Positions 44,581 through 52,772 of a stretch of 64,000 bases of DNA are shown piece by piece (within the stretch, counting starts at the first letter, position 1; the number at the start of each line of letters is the position of its first letter). The stretch covers positions 248,001 to 312,000 of the forward strand of contig NZ_MDTQ01000001.1 in NCBI RefSeq assembly GCF_001709345.1. The letters run 5' to 3'. Made by a program: the position numbers and the translations under genes. The stretch is from Terasakiispira papahanaumokuakeensis (GTDB taxonomy: Bacteria > Pseudomonadota > Gammaproteobacteria > Pseudomonadales > Halomonadaceae). The notes below the pieces were generated by a model. It had not been told where the DNA came from, did no database searches, and saw nothing but the letters and a program-made list of their open reading frames with translations.

Positions 44581-44874
44581 ATGTTCAGCTTAAAACGCTG
44601 GCCATTGTTACGCGTCATGTTGTTGAGCGCTTTATTGATGGCCGTAGTGACGGCTTGGGTGGGAGAGATGGGCGTGACTCATCAGCCGCCGACATTGGGT
44701 TACTTAAGCAGTGCTGATCCTATCTTCTCTCAGTTGGATCAAAACCATGATGGCTTAATTTCTCGTACAGAGGCTAAACGCTCCTCTGACTTGACGCTAG
44801 CTTTTTCCGGGCTGGATCACGATGGCGATGGGCTGTTGAACCGCCAGGAATATCAGGCATTCCGTTTAGGTTGA
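44581..44874 (+). CDS. Exported EF-hand protein
   Basis: 97 residues: a basic start with one hydrophobic helix (LLSALLMAVVTAWVG), a short linker, then two EF-hands with loops DQNHDGLISRTE and DHDGDGLLNRQE. All calcium-ligand positions (1, 3, 5, 7, 9, 12) hold expected residues. The protein is probably membrane-tethered or exported, with the calcium sites in the periplasm. Function is unknown. AAGGAG lies about 8 bp before the ATG. A terminator at 45020-45059 may end its transcript. Confidence 0.85.
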   Translation: MFSLKRWPLLRVMLLSALLMAVVTAWVGEMGVTHQPPTLGYLSSADPIFSQLDQNHDGLISRTEAKRSSDLTLAFSGLDHDGDGLLNRQEYQAFRLG

Positions 44875-45019
44875 TTTTGTCTGAGATCAATTGAGGGGGC
44901 ACTGCGTGGAAGTTATCGGTTTGAAGGGCCCGTGCGATTTTGAATGGTTTGTTTGATTTGTGAGTGGTTCGTGCAGGGGTTGAGTGAGCAGGCTGACGAT
45001 TAGGTTGTGTAGTGCGAGA

Positions 45020-45059
45020 GGCGATATACCGAACCATAGCCCGGTATATCGCCTTTTTT
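45020..45059 (+). terminator. Terminator
   Basis: GGCGATATACC (45020-45030) and GGTATATCGCC (45043-45053) form an 11-bp stem, followed by T6 on the plus strand. It lies 146 bp after the EF-hand gene and 48 bp beyond the cnoX stop. Confidence 0.85.
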
Positions 45060-45100
45060 ATGCCTGTTTCATGAATACGCCCGTACCCGTCGATATTGGG

Positions 45101-45955
45101 TTAATACATCAGCGTGAACAGTTTGCGTCGATACGGTGCCACCAGAGGATGGCTTTCTCCCAGTAAGGCAAACACCTCGAGTAGTGCTTTATGGGCTTCC
45201 CCTTCTTGGAAGGTGCGGTCATCGCGCATGATCGCAATCAGTAATTCAAGGGCTTGTTCATGCTCGCCTTGTACTAATGCATTCATCGCTTTGAGGTAGC
45301 GGGCCTCACTATCATCTCGGTCACTGAGTGTCGCCAGCACTTCTAGAGAAGGGGCTGCATCGACAAACTTCAGCCCAGAAATCAGCCCTTTGACATCGGG
45401 TCGGCCTTTTTCTGTTTCCGGCAAATGATCGAGCACTGCTTTCGCGTCGTCGGTTTTTTGCTGCTGCAATAACACACGTGCAAGCAAAACCTGCAACTCA
45501 ATGTCGTCGGGTAGCTGTGTAATGGCTTCTTGCAAATAAGCTTGGGCTTGCTCTAGCTGGCCATCACCGATTAATTGATCAATTTGTTCACGCACAATTT
45601 CGGCTGGGCTGCGGGTGTCTAAGTGTTTCCCCAGGAAAGCGCGGATTTCGCTTTCGGGAAGGGCTCCGTTGAATTGATCAACAAGTTGCCCCTGACTGAC
45701 GAGCATGACCGATGGCACACTGCGAACGCCAAATTGAGCGGCGAGGTCTGGGTTCTCGTCAATATTGACCTTGGCCAGGACAAAATGGCCGGCATATTCT
45801 TCAGCAAGCTTGGTCAGAATCGGCATCAATGCTTTGCAAGGTGCGCACCAATCAGCCCAGAAGTCGACAAGTACTGGGCGCTCCATCGAGCCTTGAAGTA
45901 CGACCTGCTGAACGTTTTCGAGCGTAATATCAACAATATGAGGAGATGGAGTCAT
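45101..45955 (-). CDS. cnoX: Co-chaperone CnoX/YbbN, thioredoxin fold with TPR repeats
   Basis: 284 residues. The N-terminal thioredoxin domain (~1-110) has WADWCAPC (C37, C40), FGVRSVPSVMLV with the cis-proline. The C-terminal TPR-like helices (~125-284) are those of YbbN/CnoX. In E. coli the active-site pair is SxxC; here CAPC retains both cysteines, so redox activity is likely. CnoX holds oxidised or bleach-stressed proteins and passes them to GroEL. A single gene, ATG at 45955. Confidence 0.92.
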   Translation of the reverse strand: MTPSPHIVDITLENVQQVVLQGSMERPVLVDFWADWCAPCKALMPILTKLAEEYAGHFVLAKVNIDENPDLAAQFGVRSVPSVMLVSQGQLVDQFNGALPESEIRAFLGKHLDTRSPAEIVREQIDQLIGDGQLEQAQAYLQEAITQLPDDIELQVLLARVLLQQQKTDDAKAVLDHLPETEKGRPDVKGLISGLKFVDAAPSLEVLATLSDRDDSEARYLKAMNALVQGEHEQALELLIAIMRDDRTFQEGEAHKALLEVFALLGESHPLVAPYRRKLFTLMY

Positions 45956-46097
45956 AGAAAAATCCTTGTGGCTGATCGGCCATTAATCAATCGATGGCGC
46001 CGCAATGAGCGGGCATGCAAGGGTTATGGCGGTCCTGGATAGGAAAATCAAGCATTACAGTGATAGAAAAGATCTGCCACTGTAATGCGTTTTGTTC

Positions 46098-46613
46098 TTA
46101 GCGTCGACGCCAAGCCGGTTGACGGTCGGGTGGTGGAGGGGCTTGTTGGGGTGTTTTGCTGCCATCCCGAATATCTCTGAAGTCGCGTCCAAACCGAGTG
46201 CCGTTGGATTGCTCTTCACTTTTTGCTGAAGATTGCCGCTCTCGTTGCTGTTGACTCCGTTGTGCCGCGTTAATGGCAGCTGTCACGCTGCTGGCGCTAA
46301 TGCGTTTGATCAGTCGAAAGCCTTTTTTCTCCAGGGCTTCGTAGTACCACTGATTGCCTTGAAGGCCTGCCCATATAGGCAGCATGCTTAAACCTGCCAA
46401 AGCGCCTAACATCAGCATTTGAGAGTTCATAAGCCCACTCGCCACAGCTGCTGCAATTAAGCCGCCTGTGAATAGGAAGAGCATAAACGCTTGGCCCCAA
46501 AGACTATTGGCCGCAGCCCAGAGAAAGCCAAGCCCTGCTGCTGGCCAACAAAAGCCGACAGGAACGGCACGATAGCCCTTGCGTTGATGATGATAGACTC
46601 TGAATGTCTGCAT
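46098..46613 (-). CDS. DUF2628 membrane protein
   Basis: 171 residues with hydrophobic helices at about 20-36, 43-60 and 65-84 (PVGFCWPAAGLGFLWAA, AFMLFLFTGGLIAAAVAS, LMLGALAGLSMLPIWAGLQGNQWYY). The region around VYHH and GNQWYYEALEKKGF is typical of DUF2628. The last ~50 residues are polar and rich in R, Q, P and S, probably disordered. Function unknown. Convergent spacing to cnoX is 142 bp, same strand. Confidence 0.82.
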   Translation of the reverse strand: MQTFRVYHHQRKGYRAVPVGFCWPAAGLGFLWAAANSLWGQAFMLFLFTGGLIAAAVASGLMNSQMLMLGALAGLSMLPIWAGLQGNQWYYEALEKKGFRLIKRISASSVTAAINAAQRSQQQRERQSSAKSEEQSNGTRFGRDFRDIRDGSKTPQQAPPPPDRQPAWRRR

Positions 46614-47156
46614 CCGTTGAATATGCTGGTATCAATATGAATGAAAATGGAAGGCCCAACCTTATTATTGTCAAAGGTCTGGTCTAGATTCCACTATTGT
46701 TAGGTGACAAGTTGTTAGGTATGACACTTTACGTACAGCTTATTGCCAGAACGGCTTTAAATCATCAGGTTACTTTTGCTTCGAATAACTGGGTTACCTT
46801 ATTCAGGTTACTTTCTCTTTCCCAGGTTATCTTCTCTTTTCTAGTTTCTAGATTATCTTCCCTTATAGCGTATAACCCAATCGTTTTTTAGCCTATTGTT
46901 GCGTTTCTTGTTCTAGATATTGCTTTGCTCTCGATATTGTATCCCTTTATCGACATCTTATCTCATTGTGCCGCCTTGTGCGGGTTTTATCTTCTGTTAT
47001 GCATAGCTTGAATTCGAGACCTTTTTTCGCAAACAAATGACTTGAAATCTCAATTGAGAGTCGTTATTGTTCGATCATTGATAACCGTTCTCGATGCCGA
47101 ATGAAAGTAAGGGCTATTGCTGCCTACTTGGGATATGTCGGCCAGGAGTCAAGTTC
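46614..47156. other. AT-rich intergenic region upstream of bfd
   Basis: This 543-bp gap is lower in GC than its surroundings. It contains a degenerate tandem pattern (repeats of CAGGTTA and TTATCTTCTCTT between about 46760 and 46870) and, near the right end, Fur-box-like motifs at 47055-47092. No coding frame or RNA gene stands out. Confidence 0.45.
47055..47092. promoter_or_regulatory. Two Fur-box-like motifs before bfd
   Basis: TGAGAGTCGTTATTGTT (47055-47071) resembles the extended Fur half-site TGAGAATCATTATTATT (14 of 17). The complement of TCATTGATAACCGTTCTCG (47074-47092) also has the GAGAAC-GGTTATCA pattern. Iron repression would fit a bfd gene. Not verified computationally. Confidence 0.35.
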
Positions 47157-47387
47157 ATGGTTGTATGTCTGTGTAAAGGTGTCAGTGATCGCCAGATTCA
47201 GCAATTAGTGGACGCCGGTGCTCGTAGCTTACGGGATGTGCGTGAGACTACAGGGCTTGGCACTCAATGCGGTAAATGTGCTTGTGAGGCGAGACAGCTT
47301 GTTCGAGATGCGCTGAGTGAGCAGGCTGAAGCCGTACAACTCTTTAATCCTCGCCAGTATGAGGATGGTGCACGCGCGGTGGCTTAA
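47157..47387 (+). CDS. bfd: Bacterioferritin-associated ferredoxin
   Basis: 76 residues with the BFD-like [2Fe-2S] ligand set, CLC at positions 4-6 and CGKC near 39-42, which is the C-x-C, C-x-x-C arrangement of Bfd. It donates electrons to bacterioferritin for iron release when iron is scarce. The start is set at 47157, behind AGGAG at about 9 bp; an upstream in-frame ATG at 47094 has no site. The tail (~55-76) is longer than minimal Bfd. The bfr gene follows 196 bp later. Confidence 0.9.
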   Translation: MVVCLCKGVSDRQIQQLVDAGARSLRDVRETTGLGTQCGKCACEARQLVRDALSEQAEAVQLFNPRQYEDGARAVA

Positions 47388-47583
47388 GCATTCTCGAGCA
47401 GGCGTCGATCTGTTTCTTTTGAGTATAAACTCTCCTTATTAGCGTTTCTCAACGCTTACAATTCCTGTTCTCTGTTGCTTTATTGGCATTGGCCCTAATG
47501 GGGCTTTCTCGGTAGCCTATGTCTGCTGTTGCGGGTCTTGCCCGCGGTACAATCATTCATATGCTGATGAGGCAGGACTATTT

Positions 47584-48063
47584 ATGAAAGGTGATGCTAA
47601 AGTGATTGAGCACCTGAACCAGGTGCTGGGCAATGAGCTGGTTGCCATCAACCAATATTTTTTGCATGCGCGAATGCTCCAGGACTGGGGGCTGAAAAAG
47701 CTCGGAGACTGGGAATATCACGAATCGATTGATGAAATGCGCCATGCTGACTGGTTGATTGAGCGCGTACTGTTTCTTGAAGGGATGCCGAACCTACAAG
47801 ATCTTGGCAAGCTGCGTATTGGTGAAGATGTTAAGGAAATGCTGGAAAGTGATCTGGCATTAGAACAGCAAGCCCACAAAGATCTTAAAGCGGCGATTAG
47901 CTATTGTGAGCAAGTTCAGGATTATGTCTCGCGCGATTTATTGCGTAAGATTCTGGATAGTGAAGAAGAGCATATTGATCATCTGGAAACTGAACTGGAG
48001 TTGATTCGCCGAGTGGGTATGCAGAACTATCAGCAGGCCCAGATGGAAACCGCTGACGACTAA
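47584..48063 (+). CDS. bfr: Bacterioferritin
   Basis: 159 residues, typical of Bfr. All six ferroxidase ligands are at standard positions (E18, E51, H54, E94, E127, H130), as is the haem ligand M52 in DEMRHADWL. The 24-mer stores iron in the cytoplasm. bfd next to it supplies electrons for iron mobilisation. A terminator follows the gene by 30 bp. The upstream spacer holds a TACAAT -10-like element near 47550. Confidence 0.97.
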   Translation: MKGDAKVIEHLNQVLGNELVAINQYFLHARMLQDWGLKKLGDWEYHESIDEMRHADWLIERVLFLEGMPNLQDLGKLRIGEDVKEMLESDLALEQQAHKDLKAAISYCEQVQDYVSRDLLRKILDSEEEHIDHLETELELIRRVGMQNYQQAQMETADD

Positions 48064-48094
48064 ACCCTGTCGGTTTCTGGTTCAGATATCCAAT

Positions 48095-48120
48095 AAGGCC
48101 CGGTATCAATACCGGGCCTT
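48095..48120 (+). terminator. Hairpin after bfr
   Basis: AAGGCCCGGTAT (48095-48106) and ATACCGGGCCTT (48109-48120) are a near-perfect dyad. It is followed by ATGTTATTTC, T-rich but without a full run. Confidence 0.75.
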
Positions 48121-48175
48121 ATGTTATTTCAGCGTTGTGCGCAGGGTTACGACGCCGTGTTAAAGGCGTGTAGGC

Positions 48176-49837
48176 CTAGGCGTCAATACGCTTGTATTTC
48201 ATTCTGTGGGGTGTGTTGTCCCCAACTCTGTTGCGGTAATCTGCTTCATATTCGGCGTAGTTACCTTCGAAGAATTCTACGTGTGAGTCTCCTTCATACG
48301 CGAGAATATGGGTCGCGATGCGATCCAGGAACCAGCGGTCGTGTGAGATGACCATCGCGCATCCTGGGAAGGCTAACAGTGCCTCCTCCAGAGCCCGTAA
48401 TGTTTCAACGTCCAGGTCGTTAGAGGGTTCGTCCAATAGTAAGACATTGGCCCCTTGTTTGAGCGTGAGTGCCAAGTGAAGTCGCCCACGTTCACCGCCT
48501 GACAATTCGCCAACCCGTTTTTGCTGGTCACTGCCTTTGAAGTTGAAACGACCGACATAAGCGCGAGAAGGCACTTCGACGTTCCCTATTTGTAGAATGT
48601 CCGCCCCCCCTGAAACCGCTTCCCAGACCGTCTGGTCGTCTTGAAGCCCTTCGCGAGACTGGTCAACAGTCGCCAAATGTACGGTATCGCCGAGCACGAC
48701 CTCGCCTTGATCGGGCTGCTCTTTGCCGGAAATCATGCGGAACAGGGTCGATTTACCCGCCCCATTGCCGCCGACAATCCCCACAATAGCGCCTTTGGGA
48801 ATGGTCAAAGAGAGGTCTTCGATGAGTAGGCGATCGCCAAATTGCTTACTGACGTTATGCAGTTCAATGACTTTATCACCGAGGCGTTCACCTGGTGGAA
48901 TATAAATCTCATTGGTTTCATTACGTTTTTGGAATTCTTGACTGGAGAGTTCCTCAAACTGTTTGAGGCGCGCTTTGGATTTTGTCTGACGGCCTTTCGT
49001 CCCTTGGCGTACCCACTCCAGTTCGTGCTGAACTGCTTTGCGGTGGGCGGTCTCTTGTTTAGCTTCTTGCTCCAGGCGTTGTTCTTTTTGTTCCAACCAG
49101 GATGAGTAGTTGCCTTCAAAAGGAATGCCGTGGCCGCGGTCTAGCTCTAAAATCCAACCGGCCACATTATCCAGGAAGTAGCGATCGTGGGTGATGGCTA
49201 CCACTGTGCCCGGATAATCATGAAGAAAACGTTCAAGCCAAGCGACTGATTCGGCATCCAAGTGGTTGGTTGGCTCATCCAGTAATAGCATGTCAGGGCT
49301 TGAGAGCAGCAAGCGACACAGGGCCACTCGGCGCTTTTCACCCCCTGACAGGCTGCCGACCTTGGTCTCCCATTCGGGGAGGCGTAATGCCTCAGCGGCA
49401 ACCTCTAGTTTGCGGTCGAGGTTGTGGGCGTCGGCGGCTTCGATAATATTTTCCAGACGAGCTTGCTCGGCTGCTAACGCATCGAAATCAGCCTCTGGGT
49501 CCGCGTAGGCGGCATAGACTTCATCGAGCTTGGTTTGTGCCTGCTTGATTTCATCAACAGCTTCTTCAACGGTTTCTCGAACCGTTTTATCCGCATCGAG
49601 CTCAGGTTCCTGCGGCAGGTAACCAATATTGATACCGGGCATTGGGCGCGCTTCGCCATTATAGTCTTGATCAACACCGGCCATAATGCGCAGCAATGTT
49701 GACTTCCCGGCACCGTTTAAGCCCAGTACCCCAATTTTGGCGCCTGGAAAGAATGATAGCGAGATATCTTTCAGAATCTCTCGCTTGGGTGGGACAATTT
49801 TGCCCACACGGTTCATTGTGTAAACGTATTGTGCCAT
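48176..49837 (-). CDS. ettA: Energy-dependent translational throttle protein EttA (ABC-F)
   Basis: 553 residues with two ABC ATPase domains. Walker A motifs GLNGAGKSTLLR and GGNGAGKSTLFR, signatures LSGGEKRR and LSGGERGR, and Walker B LLLDEPTNHLD / LLLDEPSNDLD are intact. The N-terminus MAQYVYTMNRVGKIVPPKREI is the EttA form, not the Uup or YheS one. EttA binds the ribosomal E site and gates the first peptide bond in response to ATP/ADP. A single gene; upstream there is a dyad at 49865-49887. Confidence 0.96.
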   Translation of the reverse strand: MAQYVYTMNRVGKIVPPKREILKDISLSFFPGAKIGVLGLNGAGKSTLLRIMAGVDQDYNGEARPMPGINIGYLPQEPELDADKTVRETVEEAVDEIKQAQTKLDEVYAAYADPEADFDALAAEQARLENIIEAADAHNLDRKLEVAAEALRLPEWETKVGSLSGGEKRRVALCRLLLSSPDMLLLDEPTNHLDAESVAWLERFLHDYPGTVVAITHDRYFLDNVAGWILELDRGHGIPFEGNYSSWLEQKEQRLEQEAKQETAHRKAVQHELEWVRQGTKGRQTKSKARLKQFEELSSQEFQKRNETNEIYIPPGERLGDKVIELHNVSKQFGDRLLIEDLSLTIPKGAIVGIVGGNGAGKSTLFRMISGKEQPDQGEVVLGDTVHLATVDQSREGLQDDQTVWEAVSGGADILQIGNVEVPSRAYVGRFNFKGSDQQKRVGELSGGERGRLHLALTLKQGANVLLLDEPSNDLDVETLRALEEALLAFPGCAMVISHDRWFLDRIATHILAYEGDSHVEFFEGNYAEYEADYRNRVGDNTPHRMKYKRIDA

Positions 49838-49864
49838 GTCGGATCAACCGCTCCTGAGTTGTTT

Positions 49865-49887
49865 GCAGTGTGCAAAATGCACATTGC
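49865..49887. promoter_or_regulatory. Dyad upstream of ettA
   Basis: GCAGTGTGCAAAATGCACATTGC: TGTGCA and TGCACA flank AAA, with GCA/TGC extending the arms. It lies 28-50 bp upstream of the ettA start and could be an operator or a leader hairpin. Confidence 0.5.
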
Positions 49888-49919
49888 AGTGCTTGCAGAA
49901 ATGAATCTCATCACTTCTG

Positions 49920-49973
49920 GACCTATCGTAGCCGCATACCAAGCGGCGCTTTAGCGCCAGATGATAGGAGGTC
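49920..49973. other. Compound hairpin region between ettA and glyA
   Basis: CCTATC (49922-49927) and GATAGG (49963-49968) bracket two overlapping inner stems, GCCGC/GCGGC (49931-49947) and GGCGC-TTTA-GCGCC (49945-49958). GACC/GGTC extend the outer stem. It could be a structured leader of ettA (minus) or part of the glyA upstream region. Confidence 0.4.
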
Positions 49974-50186
49974 GTCTCATTGAAAGCCAGCGCTTGACGA
50001 TGAAGAATGCCGTCTTCGATTCCATGTCAGGGCGGTATGAATGAAATGTGGTGGTTAATGCGGTTTTTTCATGTGAATACGTGGTGTCTCTGGGCTAGAA
50101 TACTCTTCCTTAAATTTTGATCACCTCACCTTGGTTGCTTTTTCCAATGTGTAGCCTTGGTGAATGCCTATCCCCGGGAGATGCGC

Positions 50187-51449
50187 ATGTTTGATAAATC
50201 CGTGACGATTGCCGCTTATGATCCGGACGTCTGGAATGCGATGCAGTCCGAAGTTAAGCGACAGGAAGCTCATATTGAGCTGATTGCTTCTGAAAATTAT
50301 ACCAGCCCCGCGGTCATGGAAGCGCAAGGGAGCCAGCTGACCAACAAATATGCCGAGGGTTATCCGGGGAAACGCTACTACGGTGGCTGTGAGTATGTTG
50401 ATGTCGTCGAGCGTCTTGCACAGGAGCGGGCCTGTGAATTGTTTGGCGCGGTTTATGCCAATGTTCAGCCTCATGCGGGCTCTCAGGCCAATAGTGCCGT
50501 CTTCCAGGCTTTAGTGACCCCCGGCGATACTGTATTGGGTATGAGTTTGGATGCGGGCGGTCACTTGACTCATGGGGCTAAGCCTAACTTTTCAGGTAAG
50601 CACTACAATGCCATCCAGTATGGCCTCAACGAGCAAGGCTTGATTGATTATGATGAGGTGGCTCGCCTAGCTCAGGAACATCAGCCTAAAATGATCATTG
50701 CGGGTTTTTCGGCTTACTCTCAGATTGTCGATTGGGCGAAGTTCCGTGAGATCGCCGATAGTGTCGGAGCCTATTTGATGGTTGATATGGCACACGTGGC
50801 TGGGTTGGTGGCTGCGGGTGTCTATCCGAGTCCGTTGCCTCATGCGCATGTGGTCACGACCACCACGCATAAAACGTTGCGTGGTCCGCGTAGTGGTTTA
50901 ATTCTCTCTGCGGTTGAAGATGAAGCACTGCATAAGAAACTGAACTCTGCTGTTTTCCCGGGCGGTCAGGGTGGTCCTTTGATGCATGTGATTGCGGCTA
51001 AAGCCATTTGCTTCAAAGAAGCGATGAGCAGTGAGTTTAAGGCCTATCAGCAGCAAGTCGTCAAAAATGCTAAGGCGATGGCGTCCGTCTTTATTGAGCG
51101 TGGTTTTGATGTGGTCTCTGGTGGCACTGAGGATCATCTCTTCCTGTTGTCTCTGATCAAACAAGGCCTGACCGGTAAAGATGCCGATGCGGCTTTGGGA
51201 CGTGCTCATATTACGGTCAACAAAAATGCGGTTCCTGGTGATCCCCAGAGCCCGTTTGTGACTTCTGGCTTGCGTATCGGTTCTCCTGCTGTCACGACTC
51301 GTGGTTTTGGTGAGACGGAGTGTCGTGAGCTGACCGGCTGGATCTGTGACATTCTCGATGCCATGGTGGCGGGTGATAGTGCCGCTGTTGAGCAGAATGT
51401 GCGAGATAAAGTTGAAGCACTCTGTGGGCGCTTTCCTGTTTATGGTTGA
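50187..51449 (+). CDS. glyA: Serine hydroxymethyltransferase
   Basis: 420 residues, PLP-dependent fold-type I. It interconverts serine and glycine with tetrahydrofolate, a main one-carbon source. The PLP lysine is K229 in [37 protein letters not shown] and VDMAHVAGL are standard. Start 50187 gives MFDKSVTI with GGGAG 6 bp upstream; earlier in-frame ATG/GTG codons are less good. A terminator follows, and directly after it lies a group II intron remnant. Confidence 0.97.
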   Translation: MFDKSVTIAAYDPDVWNAMQSEVKRQEAHIELIASENYTSPAVMEAQGSQLTNKYAEGYPGKRYYGGCEYVDVVERLAQERACELFGAVYANVQPHAGSQANSAVFQALVTPGDTVLGMSLDAGGHLTHGAKPNFSGKHYNAIQYGLNEQGLIDYDEVARLAQEHQPKMIIAGFSAYSQIVDWAKFREIADSVGAYLMVDMAHVAGLVAAGVYPSPLPHAHVVTTTTHKTLRGPRSGLILSAVEDEALHKKLNSAVFPGGQGGPLMHVIAAKAICFKEAMSSEFKAYQQQVVKNAKAMASVFIERGFDVVSGGTEDHLFLLSLIKQGLTGKDADAALGRAHITVNKNAVPGDPQSPFVTSGLRIGSPAVTTRGFGETECRELTGWICDILDAMVAGDSAAVEQNVRDKVEALCGRFPVYG

Positions 51450-51546
51450 GCCCGTTTGTGATGGGACTGTTTTGTGATAAAGCACACTGTGTGACGAACA
51501 TAGAAAGTCAGCGTTGATTCAAGGATCCGCGTTGGCTGAGTCTTTT

Positions 51547-51572
51547 AAGCCACCCGATGGGGTGGCTTTTTT
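51547..51572 (+). terminator. Terminator of glyA
   Basis: AAGCCACCC (51547-51555), GATG loop, GGGTGGCTT (51560-51568) and T6. The intron-like sequence begins 4 bp after the T-run. Confidence 0.93.
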
Positions 51573-51576
51573 ATTG

Positions 51577-51728
51577 GTGCGCTAGGCATGGCGCGTAGCG
51601 CCTTGACAGGCGCTGTGCCGGTGTCGACCATCTGTCAGTGGCCGCTTTGAAGCGCCGTATATGGAACCGTACGTACGGTGGACGGTGGTGTGAGAGGACG
51701 GAGTAAGCAACTCCCCTCCTATTCGATT
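51577..51728 (+). mobile_element. Group IIC-like intron remnant (5' tip plus domain V and VI)
   Basis: The left end, GTGCGCTAGGCATGG, matches the GUGCG start and following bases of bacterial group II introns. The right end carries a domain-V-like element: lower stem GCGCCGTA (51652-51659) / TACGGTGG (51674-51681), a CG bulge (51672-51673), and a shortened upper stem TATG/CGTA. Then comes a domain-VI-like hairpin GGAG...CTCC and a terminal CTCCTATTCGATT. Between the ends only about 60 nt remain, so most of domains I-IV and any reverse transcriptase are gone. A 7-bp duplication, ACGGTGG, lies between V and VI. The location, four bases after a terminator T-run, is that of class C introns. The identification is from memory of the consensus, not from a search. 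Confidence 0.65.
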
Positions 51729-51862
51729 CGAGTATTCGGCAGCCATCGGAGAAACACGTTTTAAGGTTGGGTATCCCTTGAAGGATTCATTTTTGCCCAT
51801 AGATCCCTGTTAACGCTATGCTGAGTTCAAATGATGCAGTTGGATGTCTCCGGGAGGGGTCA

Positions 51863-52564
51863 ATGAAAATTCTGATGGTATTGACGTCGCACGACAAGAT
51901 GGGCGATACGGGCCACAAGACGGGATTTTGGTTAGAGGAGTTTACTGCTCCATACTATGCTTTTGCTGATGCTGGGTGTGACATTACTTTGGCCTCGCCT
52001 GCGGGAGGGCAGCCGCCGGTTGACCCCAATAGTGATGCTGAAGATGCACAGACCGATACCACGCGTCGTTTTAAAGAAGATGCGTCTGCTCAAGATAAAT
52101 TGAGCCATACCTTGGTCTTGGATACAGTCCGGGCTGCTGATTATGACGCTATTTTTTATCCCGGTGGGCATGGGCCTTTATGGGATTTAACGCAGAATGC
52201 TGACTCTATTCGTCTCATTCAGGAGTTCCTGTTGCAGGACAAGCCAGTTGGGGCTGTCTGCCATGCACCGGCGGTGCTACTGAAAACGCAGTATCCTGAT
52301 GGCACCCCCGTCCTTGAGGGCATCAAGGTGACGGGCTTTACTAACACTGAGGAAGAGACCGTTGGGCTGACCAAAGTGGTCCCTTTCTTGCTGGAAGATG
52401 CGCTGAAAAAGCGTGGGGCTAATTATCAGAAGACGGGTGATTTTAAGCCCTTCTATGTCCGTGATGGGCTGGTGATTACGGGGCAAAATCCGGCCTCTTC
52501 TGAGACGACTGCACGTGCTTTGCTGCGAGCCTTGCGGGGTGAGAGCGAAGACGAGGATGATTGA
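51863..52564 (+). CDS. Type 1 glutamine amidotransferase-like protein of the DJ-1/PfpI superfamily
   Basis: 233 residues resembling Hsp31-like class members. The nucleophile is C133 in GAVCHAPA with H134, the oxyanion loop is PGGHGPLWDL, and an acidic residue near E25 completes the site. Relatives act as glyoxalase-III or deglycase-type enzymes or as chaperones; which applies here is not clear. The start 51863 is behind a GGGAGGGG ribosome-binding site; an earlier ATG at 51818 is in frame but weaker. A strong terminator follows. Confidence 0.9.
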   Translation: MKILMVLTSHDKMGDTGHKTGFWLEEFTAPYYAFADAGCDITLASPAGGQPPVDPNSDAEDAQTDTTRRFKEDASAQDKLSHTLVLDTVRAADYDAIFYPGGHGPLWDLTQNADSIRLIQEFLLQDKPVGAVCHAPAVLLKTQYPDGTPVLEGIKVTGFTNTEEETVGLTKVVPFLLEDALKKRGANYQKTGDFKPFYVRDGLVITGQNPASSETTARALLRALRGESEDEDD

Positions 52565-52643
52565 TGAGATCTCTGGGTGAGACGTTCGATCAGTGTTCAG
52601 TGGATTAAAGCGTATTGATCGCGTCTTTCTTGTACTTCGCCTG

Positions 52644-52673
52644 AAAAAGCCCGCCGTGTTTGGCGGGTTTTTT
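52644..52673. terminator. Bidirectional terminator
   Basis: A-run, CCCGCC, GTGTTT loop, GGCGGG and T6. It ends the DJ-1-like gene and could also serve the convergent transporter gene. Confidence 0.88.
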
Positions 52674-52733
52674 GTCTTATATATTTTTGTCTTATATATT
52701 TGTGTCTTATAGATTCTGGCCTTATGTATGCTT
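52674..52733. repeat. 15-bp tandem array, four units
   Basis: Units start at 52674, 52689, 52704 and 52719: GTCTTATATATTTTT, GTCTTATATATTTGT, GTCTTATAGATTCTG, GCCTTATGTATGCTT. They decay in order, starting at the terminator T-run. Confidence 0.85.
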
Positions 52734-52772
52734 GCCGTTTCATGCTCAGTAGAAAGCGGTGTTATAGCGCAC

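Larger units (their letters stand above)
49838..50186. other. Divergent spacer between ettA and glyA
   Basis: A 349-bp gap with two dyads (listed separately) near the ettA side and a TAGAAT -10-like element near 50095 on the glyA side. No coding frame is convincing. I see no glycine-riboswitch core and no clear PurR or MetR operator by eye. Confidence 0.45.

Noticed and set aside
49920-49973. Compound hairpin considered as a glycine riboswitch for glyA
   Set aside because: The conserved glycine-aptamer core is not recognisable, and the element lies over 200 bp from glyA, nearer ettA.
50898-51485. Long minus-strand frame over the glyA 3' half
   Set aside because: Antisense to glyA, no ribosome-binding site and no recognisable motif.
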